Shown: positions 18,067 to 27,296 of the stretch, one piece after another
How the letters are laid out: each line of letters begins with the position of its first letter
How positions within the stretch are numbered: the stretch's first letter is position 1
Assembly (NCBI GenBank): GCA_016713585.1
Contig: JADJOV010000023.1
Span: 310,001 to 374,000 of the forward strand
From: Bdellovibrionales bacterium
Lineage (GTDB): Bacteria > Bdellovibrionota > Bdellovibrionia > Bdellovibrionales > Bdellovibrionaceae
Length of the DNA stretch: 64,000 nucleotides
Direction of reading: 5' to 3'
Notes under the pieces: model-generated
What the model was told of the DNA's origin: nothing
The model's database searches: none
What the model saw: the letters and a program-made list of their open reading frames with translations, nothing else
Program-made: the position numbers and the translations under genes

Positions 18067-19047
18067 AATCATTCCAGTCGCAACCATCCACTGATAGCAA
18101 TCTTGGAGCATTTCATCCAAAGTCGAAGGCTGATACCCCAGCTCACGAATCGCACGGGAAGAATCAGAGAAGACATTTATACAAAGCGTATATGCCGAGT
18201 GGGGATCAAGAGTCGGCGCACGCCCTAACATTCTTGAAACCCAATATTCAACGTACCCGTAGAGCATAAAAAGGGGCGTTGGCAATCGCCATTTCGGCGC
18301 TGGTCTCTTGAGAATTTTGGCAACTTGAATAGCCACATTTAGCCAATTTTCGTCAGGACCACCCAAAATATAATGTCCACCACGGGTGCCTTTATGAAAG
18401 GCGGAAATATGAGCTGCGGCAACCTTGCGACAATGACAGACGCTACCTCCGCCTGGCGGCGCAAAAGGCAGAGGAAGGCCTCGTTCAATTTCCATAAACA
18501 TCTTAGACCAAGTGACTTTGTCATAGGCGCCAAAAATTGCAGAGGGATGAATGAAGACTGCATCAAGACCCGCCTTGACGCCGGCTTCGACTTCAACATC
18601 TGCTAATCGTTTCGAGCCAATATAGGCATCTGTTGAGGGCTTGACCGGAGGTGCTGTTTCATCGAAGGATTTTTTGGACTCAAAATCATAAGTCAAGACT
18701 GTCGAAGTGTGGATAAAACGACCTATTTTCTTTTCGAGTGCCACCGTCACAACATTTCGAGTCCCTGTCTGGTTGATATCGTACCTAGAGCTCTCTTTGC
18801 CGTGACCCACAGGCCCCACAGAGCCCGCGACATGAAAGACGGCATCGACCCCGGGGGGCATTCCGCGACGGAGAGATTCGATATCCATAATATCACCCGG
18901 CGCATATATAACTTTCTTGCACTTTTTAAGCTCACTGAGATCCGACGTCGGTCGACAAAGAGCGATGATCTCCCAACCTGCCTTATCAAGCTCTTGAATA
19001 AGATTTGTCCCTACAAAACCCGTCGCACCTGTTACAAAAGCTCTCAT
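18055..19047 (-). CDS. NAD(P)-dependent sugar epimerase / dihydroflavonol-4-reductase-like SDR
   Basis: Extended short-chain dehydrogenase. MRAFVTGATGFVGTNLIQEL at the N-terminus has the nucleotide-binding T-G-x-x-G-F-x-G; STVLTY and YIGSK (Y-x-x-x-K) form the catalytic triad with Ser/Thr; HPSAIFGAYD follows as in the DFR-like/hopanoid-associated epimerase branch. 330 residues from the Met at 19047; a frame to 19059 adds four unlikely residues. It lies about 20 bases after a PP-loop ATPase gene, suggesting a shared pathway, perhaps sugar or lipid modification. Substrate unknown. Confidence 0.8.
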   Translation of the reverse strand: MRAFVTGATGFVGTNLIQELDKAGWEIIALCRPTSDLSELKKCKKVIYAPGDIMDIESLRRGMPPGVDAVFHVAGSVGPVGHGKESSRYDINQTGTRNVVTVALEKKIGRFIHTSTVLTYDFESKKSFDETAPPVKPSTDAYIGSKRLADVEVEAGVKAGLDAVFIHPSAIFGAYDKVTWSKMFMEIERGLPLPFAPPGGGSVCHCRKVAAAHISAFHKGTRGGHYILGGPDENWLNVAIQVAKILKRPAPKWRLPTPLFMLYGYVEYWVSRMLGRAPTLDPHSAYTLCINVFSDSSRAIRELGYQPSTLDEMLQDCYQWMVATGMIKRP

Positions 19048-19079
19048 CACATTCCCCACTTGTTTGGTATTTTCATTTG

Positions 19080-20307
19080 TTACCTACCGAATTTAATCCC
19101 AACATCCTCTAGTTTTAAATCAAGATCTGAAAGGCTTTGCATGACTGTCGGCTTTACAAAAAGACCTGTCTTCGATGTGTACTCCAAAAGCTCGAAGACC
19201 GGCTGCCAGTCACAACGACGAGCCTTCCCTTCTCGAATCATTCTGCAAAACTCTATTTCAAAACTACTGAAGCCCAATTTGTGAACATCGACAACCCCCA
19301 GAAGCGGAATCAGTTGGTGATTGGTAACGATTGGACTGTGATTTTTCTTGTTCAATAAGTTCCATGAGGCCACTTTTTGCTTAATTTCAATTTCTTCCAA
19401 ATTCCAAGCATAAAGAGGAAACAACAAACGAGCCACCTGAGTCTCAGGCCACCTTGTCCCATGCCACCACATGTCGACTTCCTCGGGTGAAAAAATATCA
19501 CCCAAGGCGAGCCCGGCAGTGCTCAAGCGATCTGTGCGTTCTCGGGACGGTGGAGATTCGAAGCTTTTTAGATTTAAACCATTTTGAACTTGATATTTAG
19601 AATAGCCACATAAAATTAATGGAATTTGTTTTTCTGCCGCAATTCGTCTGGCGGTATCGAGCATAAATTCACCATCACTAAAATCCACCGTTCCAGAACC
19701 CCCTCGGAATTCAAATGGGTGATCATAGCGAAAGTTTCACATAGAACTCTTTTCGTGGGGTTACAAAAACATGGTCGATGGCAAGCCTAGGAATCAGTTC
19801 TTGAATATTTTCTTTGGCGACAGGACTCATAAAGCCATTATCAATTGTAAAAGACAACATCCTGAGCTTAGGCTGCTCCTCTTGAATTCGCCGAATCAGG
19901 TAAGTACTATCCTTACCTCCACTAAAAAGGACTAAGGCATCATAGCCCCGTTTCCCGGTCCCTTGAGCCTTCGTTAAAATCAAATTCAGCGCCTCGGTAT
20001 TTGATATTCCAGAATCTTGCTTTTCAAACTTCTGCTCTAGATCTTGAGTCGGCTGATTAGACGAACGCTGGGCAGATGAAGGGGCAGCCGCAATAGATGC
20101 GCTCGATTGAACCCCGGGCGACAAATCCTGACAGAGTTGACACAATCCAGTTGCTGTCAATGGAATCATTTTTTCCGACGCCGCACAGTGACTGCAACGG
20201 ATGGCGATTTCATTTTTGACTAGGATTCTATGAAGTGGCCAAATGTATTTTGTGTAGAACTCAAAGAGTCTGGCCGCACGCAATGCCTCAGATTTATTGG
20301 CCATCAA
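19080..20307 (-). CDS. PP-loop ATPase (adenine nucleotide alpha-hydrolase superfamily), frameshifted at ~19715
   Basis: N-terminal zinc-ribbon-like CSHCAASEKMIPLTATGLC followed by CQLC, a Ser/Gln-rich linker, then LVLFSGGKDSTYLIRRIQ with the PP-loop S-G-G-K-D-S that binds the alpha/beta phosphates of ATP. Removing one C at ~19715 joins EFYVKLS to YDHPFEFRGGSGTV and DFSDGEFML, giving ~409 residues. The family adenylates and aminates or thiolates substrates such as tRNA bases or N-acetyl sugars (WbpG-like amidotransferases). The zinc ribbon plus the SDR neighbour lean toward sugar amidotransferase, but that is inference. Confidence 0.7.
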
Positions 20308-20385
20308 ACCCCCTAATTTGGAATTCTCATTTTAGCGAACGCCTCCGCGACAAGGCAATCAAATATGTCGCGAAGTCGTGATCTC

Positions 20386-20463
20386 AAAAGTTTCTTTGGC
20401 TGATCAAGCAGGTAAATGTGACCAGAGAGGCTCATTTTTTCGGCCAGAAAGATCTGCTTTGAT
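20386..20463 (+). mobile_element. 78-bp stray fragment of the adjacent IS transposase
   Basis: 20386-20463 repeats 21072-21151 almost exactly (AAAAGTTTCTTTGGCTGATC onward; a few single-base differences). It corresponds to the part of the zinc-ribbon transposase encoding KFLWLIKQAKVTRERLIFSA. It lies 180 bp outside the left end of the IS, so it is a relic of an earlier insertion or a rearranged copy. The rest of 20308-20640 shows no gene. Confidence 0.75.
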
Positions 20464-20640
20464 TTCTTCTGCAAGGTTGGAGCCCAGGTCTGGAAAATCT
20501 AGACCAAGATCTGGAGAGCAAATCAAGCAAACAGCTGATTTGCCCAAAGTCGCTGCAGGAAGATTCGCCATGGAATAACGTGAATGCTCCCCATAACTCG
20601 TTCTCTAGGATCATCACTCACGATGAGGCATTGTTTAATT

Positions 20641-20700
20641 GAAACTGATGGCCTTGAGTGTCCCTGAAGGGACAACTCAAGGCCGTGAGTCTATGATTTT
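20641..20700 (+). repeat. Left terminal inverted repeat of the outer IS
   Basis: Starts GAAACTGATGGCCTTGAGTG; mirrored at 22981-23040 with four mismatches. Contains the palindrome GTCCCTGAAGGGAC-like core flanked by CTTGAGT/ACTCAAG arms. Confidence 0.85.
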
Positions 20701-21266
20701 CGCCTGGAATTCGGCCACCCATTCGACTAAGGTTCACTCTGAATCTAAACTAAGAAGGCTTTGGCCGTTGCAGGAATGGCCTCCAAATGAGTTTTCGTCC
20801 TTTGCATTGTTCCAATACCGACTGCCCTTTCCATCAATCTGTTGGTGGTACCTTTATTAAAAAAGGCTTCTTTAAGGTTCGTCGTCTGAACCAATATATC
20901 AGGCGTTTTGAATGTAAACAGTGCCACTGCACCTTTTCCTCAAGGTCCTTCAAGCCAGATTTTCGTCACAAAAAGATGGATCTCAATAAACCTCTCCAAC
21001 AGCTCCTCACTGAAGGTAATTCCATCAGGGCTTCGGCGAGAATTCTCAATATGACTTACAAAAACACCTATAAAAAGTTTCTTTGGCTGATCAAGCAGGC
21101 AAAAGTGACCAGAGAGAGGCTCATTTTTTCGGCCAGAAAGATCTACTTTGATGAAATGGAGACAATTCACCACACAAAATGCAAGCCCCTTTTCAATTGC
21201 TGTCGCTGTGAATGAGGATTATCAAATACTAGCGCTCCAAGTGGCTGAAATGCCTGCAAAAGGCAG

Positions 21267-21275
21267 ACTTGCAAG
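21267..21275 (+). repeat. Target site duplication of the nested IS (left copy)
   Basis: ACTTGCAAG, repeated at 22545-22553 directly after the right end of the IS4-type element; contains the palindrome CTTGCAAG. Confidence 0.9.
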
Positions 21276-22544
21276 CAGGCCTGACCGGTTTAATTTTAAA
21301 TAAAAACAAGTAGTTGCCAGACCTTCGATTGGTTGTTTTGATTTTTCTGCGAAGAAAAAAAGAAAAACCAAAGAAGGCCGACAACATGAGACAGCATCAC
21401 AAGGGAAAATCTCTTTTTCAACTCATTGGTAAAAAAAGATTCAGCGCATTAGCTGACAAGTGGGGCGTCGATAAGGGGGTTCGAGAACTTTCAACTTGGG
21501 AACTGACCCATGCCCTGCTTTCTTGTTTTGTTCTACAGATAAAGTCTTATCGGGATGTAGAGGCCACCCTGGGGATTCCAGACTCTACTTTTGGTGACGC
21601 CATCAGAGAAAGAAACTCTGGATTTTTTCAAGAACTTTGCGATTCAATTTTGCTCGACATCCGAGCAAAAGCTGAGTCCAGGAAAATTAAGAAAGCTATT
21701 CGACAAATTCTGGCCATTGATTCAACCGAGATCAAGGTTCACGGCAGTCTCTTTTCTGAGCTCGGATGGAAACAAAAGCATTGCAAAAATGAACATAAAG
21801 CTGCGGCAAAACTTCACGTTATTTGGGATGTTGATGGTGAGTGGATTGACGACTTTGTTATAACCCCAGGCCGCCGGAATGATTCTCCCGTAAGTCTTGA
21901 GTTGCGCCTGTTACAGGGAAAATGTATGTCTTTGATCGTGCCTACAATGACTTCGACTTATGGAAAAAAATTGTCTCTATAAAATCAGATTTTGTCACTC
22001 GCCTAAAGGATTCTCCGAGAGTCCGGTATCTCCAAATAAAAATTCTACATAAAATGAAGAACAAAGATGGGGTTCTTTATGATGGGCCTTATAAACCCAC
22101 CAACAAAACAAATTGCAAGAAAAATCTAAAATTACGACATGTGATTTATCGAGATCCAGTGTCCCAGAAAATATTTCATTTTGTTTGTTCAGATTCTAAA
22201 ATATCTGGCCAAACAATTGCCGATATTTACAAGCGCCGTTGGGCTGTTGAACTATTGTTCCGTTGGCTGAAGGGCCACCTTGATATTCGAAGGCTTCCGG
22301 TAAAAACAAAAAATGCTGTCAGGGTTTTGCTGGCCGTAGCAGTTCTTTTTCAACTACTGTTGCAGCTGAAAAAACTCACAGACCAATTTAAAGGAACGCT
22401 TTGGGGTCTGCTTAGAACAATTCGCTCAGGTTCAATTCAGAAGAGCCTCATGGATACTGGCCCTCCCGACGGCTGCCGCTGGAGTTCTGCTTCTGTTGTA
22501 GGATCTACGGCTTGAATTAATTCAAATTGAACCGGTCAGGCCTG
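21276..22544 (+). mobile_element. IS4-family insertion sequence nested in the outer IS
   Basis: 1269 bp bounded by inverted ends CAGGCCTGACCGGTT (left, 21276-21290; right, reverse complement of 22530-22544), extending imperfectly further inward. Flanked by the perfect 9-bp duplication ACTTGCAAG (21267-21275 and 22545-22553). Encodes one DDE transposase of the IS4 type. Length and 9-bp duplication fit the IS10/IS50/IS4Sa-like part of that family. Confidence 0.9.
21386..22515 (+). CDS. IS4-family transposase (frameshifted at ~21920)
   Basis: ATG at 21386 (MRQHHKGKSLFQLIGKKRF). DDE residues: first Asp in ILAIDSTEIKVHG, second in VFDRAYNDFDLW, and the C-terminal Y-(2)-R-(3)-E-(6)-K signature, seen as YKRRWAVELLFRWLK, diagnostic of IS4. 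About 376 residues. A missing A in GGAAAATG at ~21920 separates two frames (LLQGK / MYVFDRAYND); programmed slippage cannot be excluded but one-base loss is simpler given how often this occurs in the window. Confidence 0.88.
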
Positions 22545-22553
22545 ACTTGCAAG
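22545..22553 (+). repeat. Target site duplication of the nested IS (right copy)
   Basis: ACTTGCAAG, identical to 21267-21275. Confidence 0.9.
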
Positions 22554-22980
22554 GTTCTCGGTGATGAAGTATGGACCACGAAAAGACGAGCGTGACTCGG
22601 TGATGGGTGAGGTTTTTCGATGTCTTAAAAACAGACTTTCGCGGCCGCCTGAAAATATTTATTCTGACGCCAAATCAAGTTATCGAAAGCATGGAGGGAA
22701 CCTTCCCGCAAAGCACATATGAGGTTCACAATCGAGCCGACAAAGAGCGACATCGAGACCGACTGCATGAAAAACTCCACAAGAAGCGCTTTGACCCATT
22801 ATTTGCTGTGAACCAACGCTGTGCTAAACTTCGCAGCGATATCAGAAGACTGACCCGACGAAGTTGGTGCACGACAAAAAAGCCTGAGAATTTGCAGGGG
22901 CAACTGGACTTGTATATTGTCAACCAGTTTGGCCCCTCATTTTCTTAAGATAAACCCTAGCTTTCAATCTAATCAATTCA

Positions 22981-23040
22981 AAAAGCATAGACTCTCGGAC
23001 TTGAGTTGTCCCTTCAGGGACACTCAAGGACATCAGTTTC
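22981..23040 (-). repeat. Right terminal inverted repeat of the outer IS
   Basis: Reverse complement begins GAAACTGATGTCCTTGAGTG, matching the left end at 56/60 positions. Confidence 0.85.
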
Positions 23041-23078
23041 TAAAACTTAATAAGATGGGCAAACTATTCTTTCAGAAT

Positions 23079-23393
23079 CTATGATGCAACTTTCGGTTCC
23101 CCAAAAGATATAACTGGTCTATCTTTGCCATCGCTTGTTCGCTGATAGCCTATAGTCTGACCACCCCTTGACTTCAAAAAGTCTACAGCTTTAATTCTTG
23201 ATATTTTTTGTCGAACATAACAAGTCACTATTAGCCTTCCAGAAAATTCTGGCTTACATAGTGGCTGGTTAATGATTCTGCAGTCTGGATCGCCCACAGT
23301 GCAAAACGGAAATGCTGAAACGGTCGCAGAATCTTCTGCAAAGACTGTTGAGCCGAAAAAAATAAAAAAAGACACTATTAAATATTTAGACAT
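23079..23393 (-). CDS. Small secreted hypothetical protein
   Basis: 104 residues from the Met at 23393 (a frame to 23405 adds MGEI before it). Signal peptide MSKYLIVSFFIFFGSTVFA, then an acidic mature part with four Cys in FCTVGDPDCR, PLCKPEF and VTCYVRQ, probably two disulfides. The centre resembles short periplasmic proteins of Bdellovibrio-type genomes, but I cannot name a family. It lies just outside the right end of the IS. Confidence 0.55.
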   Translation of the reverse strand: MSKYLIVSFFIFFGSTVFAEDSATVSAFPFCTVGDPDCRIINQPLCKPEFSGRLIVTCYVRQKISRIKAVDFLKSRGGQTIGYQRTSDGKDRPVISFGEPKVAS

Positions 23394-23543
23394 AATCTCC
23401 CCCATCTGAAATTACATTGAATTTATCGTTTCCTGATTTGATATCTGCAATACATAAACCAGCGTCAATTCTATTTGAACCAGCAAGAGCTCGTTTCAGT
23501 GACTACTCCAAAGTCAACTGTCTACCAGGTTGTTTACATTGTA

Positions 23544-23591
23544 ACTACACAGCGACTTTGGCCGCCCTTAATTACACAGCGATTTTGACCG
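23544..23591. repeat. Two 21-bp direct repeats, IS21-like end remnant
   Basis: 23544-23564 and 23571-23591 share 18 of 21 bases (consensus AYTACACAGCGAYTTTGRCCG), 27 bp apart. Serial short repeats with TACACAG/CTGTGTA near an end are typical of IS21-family termini. No istA or istB sequence is recognisable nearby; the remaining bases between 23394 and 23790 look non-coding. Confidence 0.4.
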
Positions 23592-23906
23592 ACTGAGTGT
23601 ATCAAATTGAAATAGTTCCTGATGTGATTTTGCCTAGTTACATCATGGCAGCTGTTGGCATGGGGGCACCAGGTTCGATCATCTGCGCCAATATCCTCAC
23701 AAGATCGGGATATTTCAGAGTAACTTTTTCTCGGCCGCAACCAATGCTCGCCGCTGCCGTTCATTCAATATAGGTAGCAGCCCTGATAATTTAAGTCTGA
23801 GCATCCTTGCTTTTTCCGACAACATACAAAGATTCACCAATTTGCAATTTGACTAAACTACTATCACCGTCAGGGTTCGCAGGAGTTTTCTCGACTGTGA
23901 CAAACC

Positions 23907-25544
23907 TCACCGATGATTTGCTGGACTTCGAATTTGAAGTCTGAGTGGCGGATTTTTTAAATTATCTAGGCCTTTTTCAAAAGTGAAAAATTGACCGCGG
24001 TTGTCGAGGCCCCCAGCTTCGCCAAGTATGGATTCAAGACTATCAAGGTTCGGTGAACTCAGCACAAGATTGAGCGGAGGGTCTCCCTTTGGAAACTTAA
24101 ACTCGACGAATACCATTTTGTCTCCAGATCGACATTGAGCAGGAAAAAGGCGACCTCTTTGCATTCCTTGCGCAAAGTGACAGTTGAATCGCCCTAGGAC
24201 GAATCCACCATTGCCTCCATTGTGAAAGAACTCTACCAAATTTGAGGCCGCAATAGATAAATTTATTGAATGAATGGGAGGAGCTTTTGTGAAGTACCAG
24301 TGAGGCTGAAAGTTGGCCATTTGAAAGTTTATCCCCCCTCGGGTGGATATCACTTTCAATGACTCTCTGAATCCCTTCACTTCCCCTGAGATAACACGAT
24401 TCTTGAAGTCGACCATGCCGTTGCCCTGAAGATCAACGTCACCTGCCAAGATCTTTAGATTAAATTCTCTTTTCAGGAATATTTTAAATTGATCGACCGT
24501 GAGAATATTCTTGGTTAAGATCATATGATCTAGATTGGCCGAATATTTTGGCGATTCTAACCTGAATGTGTTAACCGAGATTTGTCCTGTCGAAAGTACA
24601 TTCAAATCGGAAAGGACAATCTTATCGGCCTGCATAACAACCTCTCCTTGATAGCGAACGTTCACATTCGCCAAGTCGAACTGTTCTATAAAGAGAGAAA
24701 ACCTAGTCTGTGGTCTCTGTCCCGGCGGGCTTTTCGTGCTATCATTGAGTTTATTCTTGGGTTCGGATTTTTGAGTTGCAAAGAGATCAGGTGGCTTCTC
24801 CTTGAGATCGAGAAGAATTTCTGTTGCGGAGATCTGAATAATGCGGAATTCTCGTTTTCTCATCGACTCGAATAACCCCTGATACCGAAAAGTGACATTT
24901 TCGAGAGAGACTGTCCCTCGGGAGCCGACGTAAGAAATTTGACCTACGCTAAAACCTTTAAATAGGTTTCCTCTGAGATCATCAATACAAATTCCATGGC
25001 TTTCAAGGCCATGGGCAAAATGTTTGAGAGGAAGGCTCGTAAATAAGCCAATGTACACCAAGAGACCCAACGATGCTAGACACAGGCAAACTCCACCCAC
25101 AATGAATTTTAAAATCGAATGCCCCTCATCAGCGGAGCTGTGAACAGTGATCACTCGAGTCTTTGCCAACTTATCATGAAATCCTTGTTTGTTTTCATTC
25201 GTGAAGATCATCAAGTACCCGAGCATCAAAAAAATGGTGCTTATAAACCGACCCAATGTTTCTCGCAAAATCACCTTCGGTAGACTTGGTTTTTCCTCAC
25301 CCTCCTCATTAATCAGCTCCAGCCCCATGATTTTTTTGCCCGGTGTCCAACCATATTGACTGTGAAAAAATATAAAATAGGCTAGGAACGCAAGACTGTC
25401 TATCGGACTCGATCTTCCGGCATCCAATGAAAGAAGAAAGGCAATTCCGCGGTAGAGGAGTTGAGTAAAAGTCACATCAAGGAGGTATGCAATGAATCTA
25501 GAACCTGCAGAGGCAGAGAAAAGCCACTTATCCTGTTTTCGCAT
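23907..25544 (-). CDS. RDD-domain membrane protein with AsmA-like periplasmic part
   Basis: 545 residues. Residues 10-135 are an RDD domain with several membrane helices (SRFIAYLLDVTF, YGWTPGKKIMGLELI, LGRFISTIFLMLGYLMIF, GFHDKLAKTRVI). A further membrane helix at ~150-175 leads into ~370 residues of beta-rich sequence (GICIDDLRGNLFKGFSVGQI, VSLENVTFRYQG, MILTKNILTVDQFKIFL), resembling AsmA/TamB-type lipid-transport proteins. The start overlaps the rhomboid stop by 17 bases. After the stop, a shifted frame (VRFVTVEKTPANPDGD to a stop at 23792) looks coding, so the true C-terminus may be ~35 residues longer. Confidence 0.65.
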   Translation of the reverse strand: MRKQDKWLFSASAGSRFIAYLLDVTFTQLLYRGIAFLLSLDAGRSSPIDSLAFLAYFIFFHSQYGWTPGKKIMGLELINEEGEEKPSLPKVILRETLGRFISTIFLMLGYLMIFTNENKQGFHDKLAKTRVITVHSSADEGHSILKFIVGGVCLCLASLGLLVYIGLFTSLPLKHFAHGLESHGICIDDLRGNLFKGFSVGQISYVGSRGTVSLENVTFRYQGLFESMRKREFRIIQISATEILLDLKEKPPDLFATQKSEPKNKLNDSTKSPPGQRPQTRFSLFIEQFDLANVNVRYQGEVVMQADKIVLSDLNVLSTGQISVNTFRLESPKYSANLDHMILTKNILTVDQFKIFLKREFNLKILAGDVDLQGNGMVDFKNRVISGEVKGFRESLKVISTRGGINFQMANFQPHWYFTKAPPIHSINLSIAASNLVEFFHNGGNGGFVLGRFNCHFAQGMQRGRLFPAQCRSGDKMVFVEFKFPKGDPPLNLVLSSPNLDSLESILGEAGGLDNRGQFFTFEKGLDNLKNPPLRLQIRSPANHR

Positions 25545-26999
25545 GGATTCCTCGTCCTAGTTCTTGATTTTTACTGATCAGTTGTCTCTGTTTAAGACAT
25601 TCCTGATTCTCTTTGTAATCTGGAAATTTTATCTCTAGGTAGTTTAGAATACGTAGCCCCACTGAAAATCGATGGTCCAGGCAGGCCAGACCAGACAATC
25701 GCAGAAGGTCACGACCTGAGAATTTTCCAATAAGCTTTTCCAAGGGCAGGCCTTCAGGAATACAGGCAAGAGTAGCAAGGAATTCTTTTGGCTTTTCCCT
25801 CTCCAGGAAGAGGAACTTTGGCAATTCAAATTCAAGATAGTTTTTCAACTGAGTCCTCATCTCTGACCATGGCAGACTCACCTCTTTTTTGCTTAGGATT
25901 TTATGATGAATCAGGGGATTTTCTGGATTCATTTTCAGTAAATGGATATAGTGAGGGATCTGCATTGCTGGTGTTAGGCTATCGATCTTTTTGAATGATT
26001 CATATTCTTCTATTGACAAAAATTCTGGAGGTAAACCATCTCGCTTCTTCATTAAAGTCGCGATTCCAAAACCTATAGCGAAGCCTGCGAGGTGGGCGAG
26101 ATGGGCGACTCCTATCTTCATCGGATTTAGAGCCCCGACGAGATCTCCGCCAAAAACCAGGACCGGAAAGAAAAATAGACGGGAATACTAATAACTCGGT
26201 TGAAGACGAAGAAAAAACTGGCCAGAACCTTGACTCTTTTCTGCCAGAAGAGGGCTGCAAAGGCACCCGAGAGCCCGGCGATGTTAGCCGAGGCCCCTAT
26301 CAGGGGGGTTGAGAACGAATCCATATGCCAAAGCTCTGCAGAAAGTCCCCCAAAGCCAGCCAGAGTATAAAGACCAAGGGCGCGAAGGGAACCCAGCCTC
26401 AGTTCAACAAAAATCGAAACCAAGACAAAGAAGAGCAAATTCCCAAAAAGATGCAAATACCCACCATGAGTCAGTTGAGCTTTCAGAAGAGAAAGGAAGT
26501 TCCAGTGAGCTTTCGACAGAAACCCGTATTTTCCAATCAAATGATTTCTTTCGACACCGAGTTGATCCATGGCACTTTTCCAGGATGCATAGTCAGGGCT
26601 GGCCTTGGCTTTAGATTGGAATCGATTTGGAATGGTAGGCGAGTACACAAATTCTGAAATAAATGCGAGGTCCTGATTGGATGGAGGACCTTTCAAAAGA
26701 CCATGCTTTATATCGTTGAATGGCTGACTTAAATTCTCGACCGGACGTACACTCACGATCTGGACCAGACGACAGGTATCAGCAGCCAAGACTCCAGACT
26801 CTGGGCAAACCGATGCAAGTATTTTCAACTTCGCGCTGAGCATTTTTCTTTGAGCTTCGGATCGGTAGAATTGTTTCTCGAGATTTTCAAAAGGCCCGAA
26901 ATTCCGAAGCGAAAAGGCGACGGTCACAAAAGCGATGAGCAGGGTCATCCATGGAATTCTGTGCAGAGGAATAGAGAGTCCAAGAGGAATAAATATCAC
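25528..26999 (-). CDS. Rhomboid-family intramembrane serine protease with long C-terminal tail (frameshifted at ~26168)
   Basis: First membrane helix (WMTLLIAFVTVAFSL), then a ~130-residue extramembrane insert, then the rhomboid core: HLFGNLLFF (H-x-x-x-N), GASANIAGLSGAFAALFW with the catalytic Ser (usual G-x-S-G is G-A-S-A here) and, after a missing T at ~26168, VAHLAHLAGFAIG with the catalytic His. A cytoplasmic tail of ~150 residues follows, with helical repeats (MNPENPLIHHKILSK). Total about 490 residues, larger than usual. Cleaves membrane-spanning proteins within the bilayer; substrates unknown. Co-transcribed with the RDD/AsmA-like gene. Confidence 0.8.
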
Positions 27000-27264
27000 A
27001 AGATCTTATCGGAAATAAACCGGCAGATCTGAAGACCTATTTCTGCCCTGGGACCGTCCTGGACTGGGTCGTTTTCTGTCTTCGGCTACCGCAGGACGAG
27101 CAATGTACCGATAGATGCGCCCAAGTTTATCCCTCTCGAGAGCTTTAGTGAATTAGTCATTTTTGCGGGAATCTGTTTCCAATAGACTCTGAACTTGGCT
27201 CGCCAGGTTAACAGGAGTTTCCCCGAGTAACTATTTCTTCATACATAGAAAAGAACGAAAGAAC

Positions 27265-27296
27265 CTAAGGACTCGTGCCAGAAGAGTCCTTAGGGG
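27265..27296. terminator. Perfect 11-bp hairpin at gene end
   Basis: CCTAAGGACTC - nine-base loop - GAGTCCTTAGG, then GGCCTTTT on the plus strand and TTCTTT on the minus strand. It overlaps the stop codon of the minus-strand gene at 27290-27586, so it most likely terminates that transcript. Coordinates may be off by one. 27000-27264 holds no gene. Confidence 0.7.

Larger units (their letters stand above)
20787..22948 (+). pseudogene. Zinc-ribbon transposase of the outer IS, split by an IS4-family insertion
   Basis: 5' part (20787-21275): zinc ribbon with CSNTDCPFH and FECKQCHCTF, then an HTH-like region, then YFDEMETIHHTKCKP, a DDE-type core seen in this family as D-E-M-E-T-x-x-H-T-K-C-K-P. 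A one-base slip at ~21190 continues as IAVAVNEDYQILALQVAEMP followed by AKGRLA. 3' part (22554-22948): SVMKYGPRKDERDSV, IYSDAKSSY and LHKKRFDPLFAVNQRCAKLR, with a second slip near 22693. Joining 21275 to 22554 after removing one 9-bp duplication restores the frame R-L-A-R-F-S-V-M. Inactive here because of the insertion. Confidence 0.8.
20641..23040 (+). mobile_element. Insertion sequence with 60-bp terminal inverted repeats, interrupted by an IS4-family element
   Basis: 20641-20700 and 22981-23040 are inverted copies of each other, 56 of 60 bases identical. Inside each repeat CTTGAGT-GTCCCTGAAGGGAC-ACTCAAG-type sequence forms a further palindrome. Between them lies a zinc-ribbon transposase gene split at 21275/22554 by the nested element 21276-22544. 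Without that nested element the IS would be about 1.12 kb. I could not identify a clear target duplication at the outer ends. Family placement is uncertain: IS1-like/IS1595-like zinc-ribbon transposases look closest. Confidence 0.8.

Noticed and set aside
21912..21930. Programmed ribosomal frameshift in the IS4 transposase
   Set aside because: IS4 transposases are normally one frame; a missing A in an A-run is simpler and common in this window, though not excluded.
23534..23764. Minus-strand frame of 76 residues downstream of the IS
   Set aside because: Overlaps the serial 21-bp repeats, has no ribosome site or recognisable domain, and its composition looks random; better explained as IS-end debris.
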